A DNA stretch of 64,000 nucleotides. It comes from Streptomyces sp. SAI-127 (GTDB lineage: Bacteria; Actinomycetota; Actinomycetes; Streptomycetales; Streptomycetaceae). How positions within the stretch are numbered: position 1 is the stretch's first letter; each line of letters starts with the position of its first letter. The stretch lies in contig NZ_JARXYJ010000002.1 in NCBI RefSeq assembly GCF_029894425.1, forward strand, positions 319,815 through 383,814. The letters run 5' to 3'. Positions 62,406-64,000 of this stretch are shown here, piece by piece. A model generated the notes under the pieces. The model was not told the DNA's origin. It saw only the letters and a program-made list of their open reading frames with translations, and made no database searches. The translations under genes were made by a program, and so were the position numbers.

Positions 62406-64000
62406 ATGCTGAAGGTCAGCATCGTGGTGCCCGTCTACAACGCGGGCCGTTACGTCGACATGTGTGCGCCGTCGCTTTTACGTCAGACTCTGGGGGAGGA
62501 CGCGTACGAGGTCATCTACGTCGATGACGGCTCGACCGACGATTCCGCGCAGCGGCTCGATCAACTGGCGGCGCAGCACGCGCATGTGCGGGTGATCCAT
62601 CAGGAGAACTCGGGCTGGCCCGGCAAGCCCCGCAACGTCGGCATCCGGGAGGCGCGCGGGGAGTACGTGCAGTTTGTGGACCAGGACGACGAGTTGACCC
62701 CGGCGGCGCTGGAACACCTGCACCGGCTGGCCGCCCGTAACGGCTCGGACATTGTCCTGGGCAAGGTCGTGGGCAGCATGGCGGGACCGAGCAACGTCTT
62801 CAAGCGCACCGTGGAGCGCTGCACGGTCGAGGACGCGCCCCTGATGGAGAGTCTGACCCCGCACAAGATGTTCCGCCGCGACTTCCTGCTCGCCCACGAC
62901 CTCAGGTTTCCCGAGGGCCCGGTGCGGCTGGAGGACCAGCTGTTCATGGTCCGCGCCTATTTGCGTGCCAAGACGGTCTCGATCCTCGCCGATCACCCCT
63001 GCTACGTGTGGAAGCGCCGGGACGACGGCGGCAACACCAGCAGCCGCGCCTCCGCCCCGGAGGACTACTACGGTCATCTGCGCACGGTGGTGGAGGCGAT
63101 CAAGAAGGAGACCCGGCCCGGCCCGCTGCAGAACCACCTGCTGCGCCGTTCCTATCGCGTGGAGCTTCTGCGTCCGGTGGGTGAGCCCCGCGTTCTGCAG
63201 CGCACCGGCAAGAACCTCGAGCGTTACTTCGACGTCGTCCGCGCCTTGGCCCTTGAGGCCTATCCGCCCGGTGTGCGCGAGGGCCTGCCCGCCCTGACCC
63301 GGCTGCGGGCGCACCTGCTGGAGGAGGGCCACCTGGACTCCCTCGTCGAACTCTCGCGCCGCACCCAGCGCATCAGGCCCGAGGTCACCGTGGACGACAT
63401 CCGCTGGCGCGACGGAAAGCTCCACGTCACGACGACGGTCGGTATGCGCCGCGCGGACGGTGAACCCCTGGCTCTGGTCGAACGTTACGGCCGTATGCTC
63501 CTGGACCCCGAACTGTTGGCCGGTATCAAGGGCGCCGAGGGCTGGGAGGCCCCGCACCCCCTCGGCCATGCCTACGGCGAACTCCTCGTCCATGACACGG
63601 CCCGGGAGCTGTGGTGGTACCCGGACGCCGACCTGACCCCGCGCACGCAACCGCTCGGCGGTGGCCGCCACCGTGTCGTGCTCACCGGCGAGACGGCCAT
63701 CGACCCCCTCACCCTGGTCGGCGGCCGGCCGATGGAACCCGGCACGCACGTGGTGTGGGCGAGCGCCCAACTCCTCGGCGTGGGCCGCAGGGCGCGAGTG
63801 ACACGCAGCGACGCCGCAACGCGCAGAGCCGGGACCGACGTCGGTTTCGGCTCGGTCAGGGTAGGAACCCGACCCCACCTGGTGATTCCGGCCTGGGACG
63901 GCCAGGCCGGCCAACTCCGCCTCGCCGTACGCCCACCGGGGCAGGCCACACTCCCGCACCGCATCTACCTGCGCACCACATCGGCCCCACCCATCCGCCG
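62406..64000 (+). CDS. GT2-family glycosyltransferase (3' end outside window)
   Basis: At least 531 residues, still open at the right edge. The GT-A domain has KVSIVVPVYNAGRYVDMCAPSLLRQ, the UDP-binding YVDDGSTDDSAQRL, GWPGKPRNVGIREARGEYVQFVDQDDEL (a DxD-like site) and the acceptor-side region (MFRRDFLLAHDLRFPEGPVRLEDQ). A long C-terminal part follows with beta-rich segments. This is like the glycosyltransferases of teichoic-acid or exopolysaccharide genes in Streptomyces. Codon 25 (62478-62480) is TTA, suggesting bldA dependence. GGGGGG lies 7 bases upstream. Confidence 0.92.
   Translation, partial: MLKVSIVVPVYNAGRYVDMCAPSLLRQTLGEDAYEVIYVDDGSTDDSAQRLDQLAAQHAHVRVIHQENSGWPGKPRNVGIREARGEYVQFVDQDDELTPAALEHLHRLAARNGSDIVLGKVVGSMAGPSNVFKRTVERCTVEDAPLMESLTPHKMFRRDFLLAHDLRFPEGPVRLEDQLFMVRAYLRAKTVSILADHPCYVWKRRDDGGNTSSRASAPEDYYGHLRTVVEAIKKETRPGPLQNHLLRRSYRVELLRPVGEPRVLQRTGKNLERYFDVVRALALEAYPPGVREGLPALTRLRAHLLEEGHLDSLVELSRRTQRIRPEVTVDDIRWRDGKLHVTTTVGMRRADGEPLALVERYGRMLLDPELLAGIKGAEGWEAPHPLGHAYGELLVHDTARELWWYPDADLTPRTQPLGGGRHRVVLTGETAIDPLTLVGGRPMEPGTHVVWASAQLLGVGRRARVTRSDAATRRAGTDVGFGSVRVGTRPHLVIPAWDGQAGQLRLAVRPPGQATLPHRIYLRTTSAPPIR

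Overview
The window looks like a chromosomal segment of a Streptomyces or a close relative. The DNA is very GC-rich with strong third-position G/C. Ribosome sites are GGAGG-like with frequent GTG starts, many genes overlap by ATGA/GTGA, rare TTA codons sit in regulatory or specialised genes, and one surface protein carries an LAxTG sorting signal of the sortase E type.

Region 1 (1-21.9 kb) is the right-hand part of a nonribosomal peptide cluster. It opens inside an NRPS gene whose last module (A-PCP, no thioesterase) has a binding pocket I read as D-A-W-T-F-A-A-V-C, close to known phenylalanine pockets. Next come a three-gene ABC exporter and a 20-bp perfect inverted repeat. An operon follows with two small unknown proteins, a cysteine-synthase-like PLP enzyme and a carbamoyltransferase-like protein with an altered HCLP motif (HDLP). 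Then come a CmlA-type diiron beta-hydroxylase, 4-hydroxymandelate synthase and a single-chain fusion of hydroxymandelate oxidase with hydroxyphenylglycine aminotransferase. After a divergent GNAT gene, a TTA-containing 20-codon leader overlaps dpgA, followed by dpgB and dpgC. A prephenate dehydrogenase (reverse), a StrR-type activator with a TTA codon and a GT39-like membrane glycosyltransferase (reverse) close the cluster. Together these make 4-hydroxyphenylglycine (Hpg) and 3,5-dihydroxyphenylglycine (Dpg), probably a beta-hydroxy amino acid and probably a carbamoylated beta-amino-alanine, for a peptide that may be glycosylated and exported. I cannot match the combination to a known product.

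Region 2 (21.9-33 kb) holds housekeeping and accessory genes: an emfourin-like protease inhibitor, an alpha/beta hydrolase, a decayed ISL3 transposase, a RibD-like reductase, a thioredoxin-like protein, a PucR-type regulator divergent from a flavin/2Fe-2S reductase plus membrane desaturase pair, a methyltransferase and an HxlR regulator with a clear operator.

Region 3 (33-49 kb) is a decayed zone. It has a tRNA-Trp-like gene, truncated or frameshifted genes (SDR, MarR, MFS, aldo/keto reductase, SMI1/KNR4, a membrane protein) and several transposase remnants. One intact IS5-family element (47,515-48,632) with 16-bp terminal repeats and a TTA target duplication has inserted at the 3' end of an older IS5-family transposase. 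Intact genes in between include an ArsR-like regulator divergent from an MFS pump, DinB, a histidine phosphatase, two anti-sigma-like ATPase proteins and an aldo/keto reductase.

Region 4 (49-64 kb) contains a SigJ-type sigma factor with a frameshifted MFS pump, a YCII protein with a truncated ECF sigma gene, a PadR regulator with a 14-bp-arm operator flanked by a SnoaL protein and a quinone-oxidoreductase-like enzyme, a two-gene PIN nuclease plus OGG-fold glycosylase operon (possible genome-defence unit), an LAxTG surface protein, a RibD-like gene broken by an amber codon, and a GT2 glycosyltransferase running off the right edge.
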